A program made the position numbers and the translations under genes. From NCBI GenBank assembly GCA_025352265.1, contig JANXTS010000016.1, forward strand, positions 183,687 through 247,686: 64,000 nucleotides of DNA. Direction: 5' to 3'. Source of the stretch: Variovorax sp. GTDB taxonomy: Bacteria; Pseudomonadota; Gammaproteobacteria; Burkholderiales; Burkholderiaceae_C. The notes below the pieces were generated by a model, which was not told where the DNA came from, did not search any database, and saw only the letters and a list, made by a program, of their open reading frames with translations. Below, one piece after another: positions 1-8,778 of the stretch; position 1 is the first letter of the stretch; each line of letters starts with the position of its first letter.

Positions 1-18
1 TTGCACCGCGCGGTCGCC

Positions 19-1449
19 TTAGGGTGAATCCGCGCCTAGCGGTGGCGCCACATCCTCCAGAGATTTACGCTCCGCATCCACGCCCATGCGCAGCGCCAGC
101 AGCCCGGCCACGATCACCAGCGCAGCACCGAAGCAATAGCCGACCATTACCGCGCCGCGGCTGCCGGTTTCAATCAGCATGCCAAAAAGCACCGGCGCGG
201 CAAAACCGCCAGTGCCCGTGCCTACTGCATAGAAGATCGAGATGGCCAGCGCCCGCATTTCCAGCGGAAACACTTCGCTTACCGTGAGGTACGCCGAACT
301 CGCCGCCGCGGACGCCAGGAAGAACACGGCCGACCAGCAAAGTGCCTGCGTCAGCGCATCGAGCCAGCCCAGCATGAACGCGCCACCCGTCAGCGCCAGG
401 CCGACGCCCGACAGCACATAGGTAAATGCGATCATCCGGCGCCGCCCAATGCGGTCGAAAAGCGGGCCGAGCAGCAGCGGCCCGAGCACGTTGCCCAGCG
501 CGAACGGAAAGATGTAGAGCGCCACGCGGCCTTCCGGCACGCCGTGAAATCGTGTGAGGACGAGCGCGTAGGTAAAGAAGATGGCGTTGTAGAAAAAGGC
601 CTGCGAGATCATCAGCGCCATCGCCACCACGCTGCGGCGCCGGTACCTGTGCAGCAGCACGTGTGCGACCTCGCGCATCGTCGGCGGTGTGCGCCGGCCA
701 GACACTGTTTGGCCTATCGGCAATGGGAGCGGCCCGCATTCCGCTGCCACTTCGCATTCAATGGTGTCGAGGATGCGGCGCGCTTCTTCTTCGCGACCTT
801 GCGCGAGCAACCAACGCGGACTCTCGGGGACGTCACGGCGTACCAGCAGGATGGCGACGGCCAGCACCGCGCCGAGCCCGAAGCCGACTCGCCAGCCCCA
901 TACCGGGCCGAGCACGCGCGGGTCCAGCAGCACCAGACTGAGCCCGGCACCGAGCGCTGCACCGACCCAGAAACTTCCGTTGATGGCGAGGTTGACACGT
1001 CCCCGCAGACGCGCCGGAATGAGTTCGTCGATGGCCGAGTTGATGGCCGCGTACTCGCCACCGATGCCCAGTCCGGTGACGAAGCGGCAGAGCGCGAAGA
1101 AGGCGAAGTCATTCGAGAACGCCGTCGCCAGCGTGCCGATCGTGTAGACCACCAGCGTGACGAGAAACAGCTTCTTGCGGCCGAGCCTGTCGGTGAGCCG
1201 GCCGAACAGCAGCGCGCCGACGACCGCACCTGCGATGTAGATGGAGCCCGACCAGCCGATCTCCGTCGCGGTGAGCGCCAGCGTGTCGGCGCGCTCGAGC
1301 ACCGCTCCGATCGAGCCGACCAGCGTCACTTCGAGCCCGTCGAGCACCCATGCGATACCGAGCGCGATGACCACGCGCCAATGCCAGCGCGACCACGGCA
1401 AACGGTCGAGCCGCGCCGGAATGTCGGTCGTAGATACAGATGCAAACAC
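19..1449 (-). CDS. MFS transporter, metabolite:H+ symporter type
   Basis: Predicted 12-helix inner-membrane secondary transporter of 476 residues. The MFS motif A (GRLTDRLGRKK) lies at about residues 83-93 and is repeated in the second half as DRIGRRR near residue 335. WVLDGLE in helix 1 (34-40) is typical of the metabolite/aromatic-acid:H+ symporter branches. The start is a GTG at 1447-1449 with no obvious ribosome binding site; no better ATG lies nearby. The substrate cannot be read from the sequence. The gene follows a decayed sensor-kinase gene on the same strand, 23 bases away, with no catabolic partners beside it. The family is secure, the substrate unknown. Confidence 0.85.
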   Translation of the reverse strand: MFASVSTTDIPARLDRLPWSRWHWRVVIALGIAWVLDGLEVTLVGSIGAVLERADTLALTATEIGWSGSIYIAGAVVGALLFGRLTDRLGRKKLFLVTLVVYTIGTLATAFSNDFAFFALCRFVTGLGIGGEYAAINSAIDELIPARLRGRVNLAINGSFWVGAALGAGLSLVLLDPRVLGPVWGWRVGFGLGAVLAVAILLVRRDVPESPRWLLAQGREEEARRILDTIECEVAAECGPLPLPIGQTVSGRRTPPTMREVAHVLLHRYRRRSVVAMALMISQAFFYNAIFFTYALVLTRFHGVPEGRVALYIFPFALGNVLGPLLLGPLFDRIGRRRMIAFTYVLSGVGLALTGGAFMLGWLDALTQALCWSAVFFLASAAASSAYLTVSEVFPLEMRALAISIFYAVGTGTGGFAAPVLFGMLIETGSRGAVMVGYCFGAALVIVAGLLALRMGVDAERKSLEDVAPPLGADSP

Positions 1450-1472
1450 TGCGGCGTTGGCGGTGGGAATGG

Positions 1473-2640
1473 TCAGCTCGACCGGCCCCGAACGAAAAGC
1501 ACGTGCAAGCCGGGTCGCTGCTGGCGCGCGAACTCTGTCAGTTGCCGGCCGTTGATGCCCGGCAAACCGACGTCGGTCACCAGCAGATCGATCGGAACCG
1601 CAGACTGCAGTATCGGTATGGCCGCAGCACTGTCGACGGCTTCCATGGTGCGGTAGCCGAGGTCTGCCAGCACGTCGACAACCAGCAGCCGAACGGCCGG
1701 ATCGTCTTCGACCACCATCACGACCTCGCCGCGCCCCTGCGGCAACACTGCAGTCGCCGCTTCTGCAGCCGCTTCCGCTTTTGCTTCTGCGCAGGCGTCG
1801 ACATGCGCCGGCGGCAAATAGAGCGTCACGCGCGTGCAGTGGCCCAAGCGGTTTTCTATGCGCACATGGCCGCGCGACTGTTGCGCGAAACCGTAGACCA
1901 TCGACAGTCCGAGCCCGGTTCCCTGGCCGATCGGCTTGATCGTGAAGAAGGGGTCCAACACTTTGGCGAGTACCTCGGGCGGCATGCCGCTACCGGTGTC
2001 GGTCACTGAAATGGCGATGCAGTCGCCGGCAACCAGGCCTTCGTGATGCCGCGTTTCGGATTCGCGCAGCGTCGCATGGCTGGTCGACAAGATCAGCGCG
2101 CGGGTCGAGTGTCTGGCGCGGCGAGAAGGCGAGGAGCCGCTGGATCAAGGTCGTCAGCGCGCGACGTTGTTGAGCCTCTTTCTGATCGTTGATGTCGGTG
2201 TTGGTGCCGATCCAGCGCATCGGCGCAGCGTCGTCGTCTCCAATGCCTTTACGCGCCTCGCTGTCCTGCACCGGATGTGCGCGCACCAGATGCCAGCGGG
2301 GGTCGCCGTCGAAGCGGCGAAGCCGAAACTCCACCGTATCGTGTTCTACGTAGCCGCTGGCCTCTGCCCAGTTTTCGGCTACTGGCTTTCCGAAGGCTGC
2401 GGGGTGCTTGAAGCCGATGGTCGACGCGTAAGCGTCGTTGTAGAACGCAACCAAATCGAAGCTCCAGAAAAGCACCATCTGCGCATGCGTCGGCAACATC
2501 AGCTCTAACGTTGTGCGCAAGGCCTTTGGCCAAGTCGATGCCGCACCCAAAGGCGAGCTATCGGCATCGAGCCCGCGCGCCAGTGCTGCCGCTTCGCTGC
2601 CGCCAACCGGCCATTCGAGCAAGGGAGATTCGCGCTTCAT
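1473..2640 (-). pseudogene. Decayed hybrid sensor histidine kinase
   Basis: Remains of a PAS-PAS hybrid histidine kinase with C-terminal receiver. The 5' part, read from the ATG at 2638-2640 (MKRESPLLEW), holds a PAS region that jumps from a first PAS start (FYNDAY) straight into the end of a second (EFRLRRFDG...WIGTNTDINDQKEA). It reaches RLLAFSPRQTLDP and then leaves the kinase frame at about 2100. The next frame resumes at STSHATLRESETRHH with the G1/G2 ATP-binding boxes (DTGSGMP, GTGLGLSM) and a receiver (VVEDDPAVR, LLVTDVGLPG). The conserved His box and N box are absent, and the receiver stops at about LHVLFVRG before its last helix. Internal deletions plus a frameshift mean no working kinase; sequencing error alone cannot explain the missing domains. 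Confidence 0.8.
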
Positions 2641-2789
2641 AGAAATATTATGGGACGAGCGGACATGCTTTCTTGTCCGGAAAAGTCCCAGCCAAAGAAT
2701 CCGCGAAGCGTTTGTCCGCGTACAAGAAACGGAACGAACGCCACCGAAACTTCGGATTGCGCCCACCAGCCCCCTCACTGAACTACACC

Positions 2790-3278
2790 ATGGCACCTCG
2801 CAGGCAATTTTTATTCACCCTTGGCGCCGGTGCGCTCGGAACGCTTCCTGGCCTGATGCTTACCCCGGTTGCCCGCGCAGCCAAAGCCTACGAGGTCACG
2901 CATACAGAGGCGCAATGGAAGGCGATGCTCACGCCGGAGCAATTCCAGGTGCTGCGCCAGGCCGGCACCGAGCGGCCGTATTCCAGCCCGCTAGACAAGG
3001 AGAAGCGCACCGGCGTGTTTTCGTGTGCCGGCTGCAAGCTGCCGTTGTTTTCGTCGACCACCAAGTTCGACAGCCGCACCGGTTGGCCCAGCTTCTACAA
3101 GCCGATGGACAACGCGGTCCAAAAGACCGCTGACGACAGCCTCGGCATGAGCCGCGACGAGGTTCTGTGCCGGCGCTGCGGCGGCCACTTGGGCCACGTG
3201 TTCAACGACGGGCCGCCGCCGACCGGCTTGCGTTACTGCATGAATGGCCTGGCCATGGCGTTCACCGTCCAGACCTGA
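2790..3278 (+). CDS. msrB: Exported peptide-methionine (R)-S-oxide reductase MsrB
   Basis: Reduces methionine-R-sulfoxide in damaged proteins. Length is 162 residues with an N-terminal export signal (RRQFLFTLGAGALG, Tat-like twin Arg, ending about ARAAKA), so the enzyme probably acts in the periplasm rather than the cytosol. The SelR domain follows, with TGWPSF, the two zinc-binding CxxC pairs (CAGC, CRRC), GGHLGHVFNDGP and the catalytic cysteine in RYCMN. The start is the ATG at 2790; the open frame extends upstream, but only this ATG puts the signal peptide at the terminus. It stands alone, convergent with the formate dehydrogenase operon. Catalytic residues are complete. Confidence 0.93.
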   Translation: MAPRRQFLFTLGAGALGTLPGLMLTPVARAAKAYEVTHTEAQWKAMLTPEQFQVLRQAGTERPYSSPLDKEKRTGVFSCAGCKLPLFSSTTKFDSRTGWPSFYKPMDNAVQKTADDSLGMSRDEVLCRRCGGHLGHVFNDGPPPTGLRYCMNGLAMAFTVQT

Positions 3279-3324
3279 GCCGCTCGCCTGATGCCAAGTG
3301 CCGGACGGTTCCGGTTGGTTTCGG

Positions 3325-3549
3325 TCAGGTCACGACGTCGCGGTGCAGTCGGATCGCCTCGGCGACCATCGGGCTCAAGGCGGTACTGTCGCCCTTGTCG
3401 AAATGGGTTACCAACGCGCGCCGCATGGGCGGCGCCCAGAATCTTTTGAGGTGCAGCGCGATGCCTTCCAGTGCCTCCTCGCGATCGGGCATCGCCTCGA
3501 AAAAGGTGCCGATCTGGTTGGCCATGCGCACCAGCGAATCAACGTTCAT
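3325..3549 (-). CDS. fdsD: Formate dehydrogenase delta subunit
   Basis: Small 74-residue protein of the FdsD family, last gene of the NAD-dependent formate dehydrogenase operon. It matches the family in its opening VRMANQIGTFFEAMPDREEAL and in HLKRFWAPPMRRAL. It overlaps the end of fdsA by 11 bases, so translation is probably coupled. FdsD is thought to help assembly or stability of the enzyme; its exact role is not settled. In the well-studied Cupriavidus operon fdsC lies between fdsA and fdsD; here fdsA and fdsD are directly joined. Confidence 0.9.
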   Translation of the reverse strand: MNVDSLVRMANQIGTFFEAMPDREEALEGIALHLKRFWAPPMRRALVTHFDKGDSTALSPMVAEAIRLHRDVVT

Positions 3550-6403
3550 CGCTGGCTACCGTCAGTAAGTCCAGCTGCACCTTGTGAAACCGGCTGTATT
3601 CCTGCTGCCACGCTGACGGCTGCATCACCGGCATGACCTGCACCGCGGTCACCTTGTACTCGGGGCAGTTGGTGGCCCAGTCGGAGTTGTCGGTGGTGAT
3701 GACGTTGGCCCCCGATTCCGGAAAGTGAAAGGTCGTGTAGACCACGCCTGGCTGCATGCGCTGCGAAACCGTCGCGCGCAGCACAGTTTCCCCGGCGCGG
3801 CTCCGGATGCCGACCCAGTCGTCGTTTTTTATGCCGCGCTCTTCGGCATCGTGCGGGTGGATTTCAAGTCTGTCTTCGCTGTGCCACTGGTTGTTGTCCG
3901 TGCGGCGAGTCTGCGCGCCGACGTTGTATTGCGACAGGATGCGGCCGGTGGTCAGCAGCAGCGGAAATTTGCGCGTGACCTTCTCGTCCGTTGCCACGTA
4001 CTGGGTGACGATGAACTTGCCCTTGCCGCGCACGAAGGCGTCGATGTGCATGGTCGGTGTGCCGTCGGGTGCCGCATCGTTGCAGGGCCACTGGATGCTG
4101 CCCAATTCATCGAGCCGCTTGTAGCTCACGCCAGCAAAGGTAGGCGTCAGCGCGGCGATCTCGTCCATGATCTCTTCGGGGCTGGCGTAGTTCATCGGGT
4201 AGCCCAGTGCCTGCGCCAGCTTCTGCGTCACCTCCCAGTCGGCCAGGCCGGCCTTCGGCGGCATCACCTTGCGGACGCGCGAGATGCGGCGCTCGGCGTT
4301 GGTGAAGGTTCCGTCTTTTTCAAGGAACGACGAGCCGGGCAGGAACACGTGCGCGTACTTCGCGGTCTCGTTCAAAAAGAGGTCTTGCACCACCACGCAT
4401 TCCATCGCCATCATGGCCGCGGCCACGTGCTGCGTGTTGGGGTCCGACTGCACGATGTCCTCGCCTTCGCAGTACAGCCCCTTGAAGCTGCCGCCCAGCG
4501 CCGCATCGAACATGTTGGGAATGCGCAAGCCCGGCTCCGGGCTGATCTCCACGCCCCAGGCCGCCTCGAACGATGCGCGCGTGGTGCTGTCGGACACGTG
4601 TCGGTAGCCCGGCAGCTCGTGCGGGAACGAGCCCATGTCGCAAGCGCCCTGCACGTTGTTCTGGCCGCGCAGCGGGTTGATGCCGACACCCTCGCGGCCG
4701 ACGTTGCCGGTTGCCATCGCGAGGTTGGCGATACCCATCACCATGGTCGAGCCCTGGCTGTGTTCGGTCACGCCAAGGCCGTAGTAGATGGCGCCGTTTT
4801 CTGCATTCGCGTAGAGGCGCGTCGCGGCGCGAAGGTCTGCCGCCGGCACGCCGGTCGCTGCTTCCATCGCCTCGGGCGAGTTCTCGGCACGCGCCACGAA
4901 TTCGCGCCATTCGCCGAACGATTTCGCATCGCAACGTTCGGCCACGAAGTCTTCGGCAACCAGCCCTTCGGTAACCACCACGTGCGCCATCGCAGTGATC
5001 ACCGCCACGTTGGTGCCGGGCTTCAGCTGCAAGTGGTGATCGGCCTGAACATGCGGCGAGCGCACGATGTCGATGCGGCGCGGATCGATCACGATCAGCC
5101 TGGCGCCAGCCACGGCCGCGCTGCCGCGCAGCCGCTTCTTCATTCGCGAGGCGAACACCGGATGGCCGTCGGTCGGGTTGGCGCCGATGACGACGATCAC
5201 GTCGGCCTTCTCGACGGATTTGAAGGTCTGCGTACCGGCCGACGTGCCGAGCGTCTGGCCCAGCCCGTAGCCGGTCGGCGAGTGGCACACGCGAGCGCAG
5301 GTGTCGACGTTGTTGTTGCCGAAGGCGGTGCGCACCAGCTTTTGCACCAGGTAGGTTTCTTCGTTGGTGCAGCGAGAAGAGGTGATGCCGCCGATCGAAT
5401 CGCGTCCGTACTTGGCCTGCAGCCGCTTGAACTCGCTGGCCGCGTGGTGCACCGCGACATCCCAGCTCACCTCCTGCCACGGGTCGGTGATCTTCTCGCG
5501 GATCATCGGCTTCAACATGCGGTCTTGATGCGTGGCGTAGCCCCAGGCGAAGCGGCCCTTGACACACGAGTGGCCTTCGTTGGCTTTGCCGTCTTTCCAC
5601 GGCGTCATGCGCACGACCTCGTTGCCCTTCATCTCGGCCTTGAAGCCGCAACCCACGCCACAGTAGGCGCAGGTGGTGATGACGCTGTGCTCCGGCTGGC
5701 CGAGCCAGATGACCGACTTCTCCTGCAGCGTGGCGGTCGGACAGGCCGACACGCAGGCGCCGCAGCTCACGCATTCCGATTCCATGAAAGGCTCGTCTTG
5801 CCCCGGTGACACGCGCGACTCGAAACCGCGACCGCTGATCGTCAGCGCGAAGGTGCCTTGTGTTTCTTCGCAAGCGCGCACACAGCGGTTGCACACGATG
5901 CACTTGGCCGGGTCATAGGTGAAGTAGGGGTTCGACTTGTCCTTCTTCGCCTTCAGGTGGTTGGCGCCGTCCAAGCCGTAGCGCACGTTGCGCAGGCCAG
6001 TGACGCCCGCCATGTCCTGCAGTTCGCAGTCGCCGTTGGCCGCGCAGGTGAGGCAGTCGAGCGGGTGGTCGGAGATGTAGAGCTCCATCACGCCCTTGCG
6101 CAATTGCTGCAGCTTGGGCGTTTGCGTGCGCACCTTCATGCCGGCTTCGGCCGGGGTGGTGCACGAGGCCGGATAACCCTTGCGGCCATCGATCTCGACC
6201 AGGCACAGCCGGCACGAACCAAAGGGTTCCAGGCTGTCTGTGGCACACAGCTTGGGCACCTGGATGCCGGCGTCGACGGCGGCGCGCATGAGCGACGTGC
6301 CGGCCGGCACAGTTACTTCGTTGCCGTCGATTTCGAGCGTGACCTCTCGCGGCGATTCACGTCGGGGCGTGCCGTAGTCTGTGTCTTTGTGGGTGTCCAG
6401 CAT
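3539..6403 (-). CDS. fdsA: NAD-dependent formate dehydrogenase, alpha (Mo) subunit
   Basis: Catalytic subunit (954 residues) of the cytosolic molybdenum formate dehydrogenase, which oxidises formate to CO2. An N-terminal [2Fe-2S] domain has Cys 53, 64, 67 and 81. A His/Cys [4Fe-4S] site follows (H113, C117, C120, C126), then two ferredoxin-type clusters (C168-C178 and C211-C221) and the proximal cluster (C245, C248, C252, C280). The active site shows the expected Cys-His pair (C373, H374, in ARVCHSPTGYGL) that contacts the bis-MGD molybdenum. The C-terminal molydopterin-dinucleotide domain ends the protein. It is third in the fdsG-fdsB-fdsA-fdsD operon, 50 bases after fdsB. Nearby modABC and modE fit its metal need. 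Confidence 0.96.
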   Translation of the reverse strand: MLDTHKDTDYGTPRRESPREVTLEIDGNEVTVPAGTSLMRAAVDAGIQVPKLCATDSLEPFGSCRLCLVEIDGRKGYPASCTTPAEAGMKVRTQTPKLQQLRKGVMELYISDHPLDCLTCAANGDCELQDMAGVTGLRNVRYGLDGANHLKAKKDKSNPYFTYDPAKCIVCNRCVRACEETQGTFALTISGRGFESRVSPGQDEPFMESECVSCGACVSACPTATLQEKSVIWLGQPEHSVITTCAYCGVGCGFKAEMKGNEVVRMTPWKDGKANEGHSCVKGRFAWGYATHQDRMLKPMIREKITDPWQEVSWDVAVHHAASEFKRLQAKYGRDSIGGITSSRCTNEETYLVQKLVRTAFGNNNVDTCARVCHSPTGYGLGQTLGTSAGTQTFKSVEKADVIVVIGANPTDGHPVFASRMKKRLRGSAAVAGARLIVIDPRRIDIVRSPHVQADHHLQLKPGTNVAVITAMAHVVVTEGLVAEDFVAERCDAKSFGEWREFVARAENSPEAMEAATGVPAADLRAATRLYANAENGAIYYGLGVTEHSQGSTMVMGIANLAMATGNVGREGVGINPLRGQNNVQGACDMGSFPHELPGYRHVSDSTTRASFEAAWGVEISPEPGLRIPNMFDAALGGSFKGLYCEGEDIVQSDPNTQHVAAAMMAMECVVVQDLFLNETAKYAHVFLPGSSFLEKDGTFTNAERRISRVRKVMPPKAGLADWEVTQKLAQALGYPMNYASPEEIMDEIAALTPTFAGVSYKRLDELGSIQWPCNDAAPDGTPTMHIDAFVRGKGKFIVTQYVATDEKVTRKFPLLLTTGRILSQYNVGAQTRRTDNNQWHSEDRLEIHPHDAEERGIKNDDWVGIRSRAGETVLRATVSQRMQPGVVYTTFHFPESGANVITTDNSDWATNCPEYKVTAVQVMPVMQPSAWQQEYSRFHKVQLDLLTVASDER

Positions 6404-6453
6404 GGGTTTGTCCAGTGACTGCGTTTTGCGGCTTCAGGCCCGTTCAGGCCGGT

Positions 6454-8046
6454 TCATGCGGGTAACGGCGCAACGGGTTCGACCGCGGCGATGCCGAAGT
6501 CCTGCGGAAAATGATCGAGCGCCGACAGCACTGGGAAGGGCGTCATGCCGCCCATCGCGCAGAGCGAGCCGTGGACCATGGTGTCGCACAGGTCGCGCAA
6601 CAACTCGACTTGTATGACTCGCTCGTCCTCGTTCTTGTTCGCGCAGATCTTGTCGATCACCTCGACGCCGCGGGTCGAGCCGATGCGGCAGGGCGTGCAC
6701 TTGCCGCACGACTCGATGGCGCAGAACTCCATCGCGTAGCGCGCCAGCTTAGACAGGTCGGCCGTGTCGTCGTGAACCACGATGCCGCCATGCCCGACCG
6801 TACCGCCGGCCGCCGCATACGCCTCGTAGTCGAGCGGCAAGTCCCACTTCGATTCAGGCAGATAGGCGCCGAGCGGCCCTCCGACCTGCACCGCCTTGAT
6901 CGGCCGGCCGGACGCCGAGCCGCCACCGTAGTCGTAGAGCAGTTCGCGCAGCGTCACGCCGAAGGCCTTTTCGACAAGCCCACCATGCTTGATGTTGCCG
7001 GCCAGTTGGATCGGCAAGGTGCCGCGGGAGCGTCCGACGCCGAAGTCGCGGTAGAACGTCGCGCCCCGCGCCAGGATCGCCGGCACGCTGGCCAGCGTAA
7101 TGACGTTGTTGATAAGCGTCGGCTTGCCGAAGAGGCCGGTGATCGCTGGCAACGGCGGCTTGGCGCGCACGATGCCACGCTTGCCTTCGAGGCTTTCGAG
7201 CAAGGCGGTTTCTTCGCCGCAGACGTACGAGCCCGCACCCTTTCGCACTTCGAGCGAAAAGCTGTTGCCTGAACCAAGGATGTCAGTGCTGAGAAATCCG
7301 GCGGCGGTGGCGAGAGCGATTGCCTCGTTCATCGTCGCGATCGCGTGCGGGTACTCGGAGCGGACATAGACATAGCCCATGGTCGCGCCGGTCGCGATGG
7401 CCGCGATCGTCATGCCTTCTATCAGCATGAAGGGGTCGCCTTCCATCGTCATGCGGTCGGAGAAGGTGCCCGAATCGCCTTCGTCCGCATTGCAGACGAT
7501 GTACTTTTGCGCGGCCTGCGTGGCGAGCACGGTCTTCCACTTGATGCCGGCCGGAAAGGCGGCGCCACCGCGCCCGCGCAGGCCGGAGTCGAGCACCTGC
7601 TGCACGACGTCGGCGGGCGTAAGGGTCAACGCGCGGCGCAGGCCGGCATAACCTTCATGCGCTTCGTAGTCAGCTAGTGAGAGTGGGTCGGTGATGCCCA
7701 TCCGCGCGAAGGTCAAGCGCTCCTGATTTTTGAGGTACGGAATGCTTTCGGTCAGACCGAGGTGCAGCGGATGAGGCGCACCCGACGTACCCGCCGTGCT
7801 GACGAAGCCCGCATCGAACATGCCTGCGACGTCGCCAGGCGTTACCGGCCCGTACGCGACGCGCCCGGCGAGCGTCGCCACCTCGACCAGTGGTTCGAGC
7901 CACATGAGGCCGCGGGATCCGTTGCGCACGATGTGGACCTCGAGACCGCGCGAGCGTGCTTCGTCGGCAATGCGACGCGCTACGCGGTCGGCACCGACGG
8001 CGAGTGCGGCAGCATCGCGTGGCACGTAAAGGGTGACGGCACTCAT
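6454..8046 (-). CDS. fdsB: NAD-dependent formate dehydrogenase, beta (diaphorase) subunit
   Basis: Passes electrons from the clusters through FMN to NAD+. Read from the ATG at 8044-8046 the protein has 530 residues. The N-terminal 100 or so are a thioredoxin-like extension usual for FdsB. The NADH/FMN region holds GRGGAAFPAG (158-167) and the [4Fe-4S] site is C447, C450, C453 and C496 (ESCGKCTPCRIGS). The frame stays open upstream, but this ATG overlaps the fdsG stop in an ATGA, the expected operon junction. It corresponds to NuoF of complex I. Confidence 0.95.
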   Translation of the reverse strand: MSAVTLYVPRDAAALAVGADRVARRIADEARSRGLEVHIVRNGSRGLMWLEPLVEVATLAGRVAYGPVTPGDVAGMFDAGFVSTAGTSGAPHPLHLGLTESIPYLKNQERLTFARMGITDPLSLADYEAHEGYAGLRRALTLTPADVVQQVLDSGLRGRGGAAFPAGIKWKTVLATQAAQKYIVCNADEGDSGTFSDRMTMEGDPFMLIEGMTIAAIATGATMGYVYVRSEYPHAIATMNEAIALATAAGFLSTDILGSGNSFSLEVRKGAGSYVCGEETALLESLEGKRGIVRAKPPLPAITGLFGKPTLINNVITLASVPAILARGATFYRDFGVGRSRGTLPIQLAGNIKHGGLVEKAFGVTLRELLYDYGGGSASGRPIKAVQVGGPLGAYLPESKWDLPLDYEAYAAAGGTVGHGGIVVHDDTADLSKLARYAMEFCAIESCGKCTPCRIGSTRGVEVIDKICANKNEDERVIQVELLRDLCDTMVHGSLCAMGGMTPFPVLSALDHFPQDFGIAAVEPVAPLPA

Positions 8047-8576
8047 GCGGTCATCCCGGTCGGCTCGGTTACTGCCGCGATCAATGCATCGAAGGCGCGC
8101 GGCGTCATGCGCGCATGCAACTCGCCATCGAGCATCAAGGCCGGCGACGAGGCGCAGAGACCGAGGCAGTAGACAGGTTCGAGCGTGAAGGCGTTGTCCC
8201 TCGAAGCGCCGTGTGTCGAACAACCAAGCCGCAGTTCCGCGTGCGCCATCAACGCGTCGGCACCCATCGACTGACAGGCTTCGGCGCGACAGATCTGCAC
8301 CGTATGCAGCGCAGCCGGCGCGCTCCTGAAGTGGTGGTAATAAGTGACGACGCCGTGGACTTCGGCGCGGGACAGGTTCAGCGCTTCGGCGAGGTTGGGC
8401 ACCTGCTCGGCAGGAACGTAACCGAGCGTGTCCTGTACCTCGTGGAGGATCGGCAGCAGCGCCCCGGCTTCGCCTGCGCGGCGCTTGAGCACATCGCGTA
8501 CCGCATTAGCCGCTTCGACCTGTGGCGCAGCCCGGGCCGAGAGTAGCGATGAAGGTGGGGCCAGTGAAGTCATCAT
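8043..8576 (-). CDS. fdsG: NAD-dependent formate dehydrogenase, gamma subunit
   Basis: First gene of the fds operon, a 177-residue NuoE-like thioredoxin-fold subunit carrying one [2Fe-2S] cluster. Ligands are seen in CRAEACQ and [20 protein letters not shown] and [10 protein letters not shown] are family signatures. Translation starts at one of two adjacent ATGs at the 8576 end. It overlaps fdsB by 4 bases. The 202-base gap to the divergent icd gene must hold the operon promoter. Confidence 0.94.
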   Translation of the reverse strand: MMTSLAPPSSLLSARAAPQVEAANAVRDVLKRRAGEAGALLPILHEVQDTLGYVPAEQVPNLAEALNLSRAEVHGVVTYYHHFRSAPAALHTVQICRAEACQSMGADALMAHAELRLGCSTHGASRDNAFTLEPVYCLGLCASSPALMLDGELHARMTPRAFDALIAAVTEPTGMTA

Positions 8577-8656
8577 GTCCCGTCGTTCTTGTGTTCGTGC
8601 AGCACGCCGTGAGCGTGTGCGTCATGTGATCAAAGTTTCGACCTTCGACGCCAGGC

Positions 8657-8682
8657 GGTCCAATTCATTTGGAAAATGGACC
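8657..8682. promoter_or_regulatory. Inverted repeat in fdsG/icd divergent region
   Basis: GGTCCA (8657-8662) and TGGACC (8677-8682) form a perfect 6-bp inverted repeat with a 14-base AT-rich spacer, about 80 bases from the fdsG start and 97 from the icd start. LysR-type regulators such as FdsR control fds operons in relatives, but no such regulator gene is beside this operon, so assignment of a protein to the site is a guess. Confidence 0.35.
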
Positions 8683-8706
8683 GATGCATTCGTGAAATCA
8701 GGGTTT

Positions 8707-8724
8707 TCCAGTCTTCGGACTGGA
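8707..8724 (+). promoter_or_regulatory. Hairpin with TTCG loop in icd leader
   Basis: TCCAGTC-TTCG-GACTGGA is a perfect 7-bp stem with a UUCG-type tetraloop, ending 55 bases before the icd ATG. There is no T-run after it, so it is not a standard terminator for icd-strand transcription. It may stabilise the icd leader RNA or mark the 3' boundary of the promoter. Role inferred only. Confidence 0.35.
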
Positions 8725-8778
8725 AGTCCGCTCGGCGACAGAGCGACAATTACGCATCTTCACCAAGGAATCACGCGC

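Noticed and set aside
3725..5809. Long open frame on the plus strand opposite fdsA
   Set aside because: A 694-codon frame produced by the GC-rich codon pattern of fdsA; composition is His/Arg/Ala-rich and matches no family.
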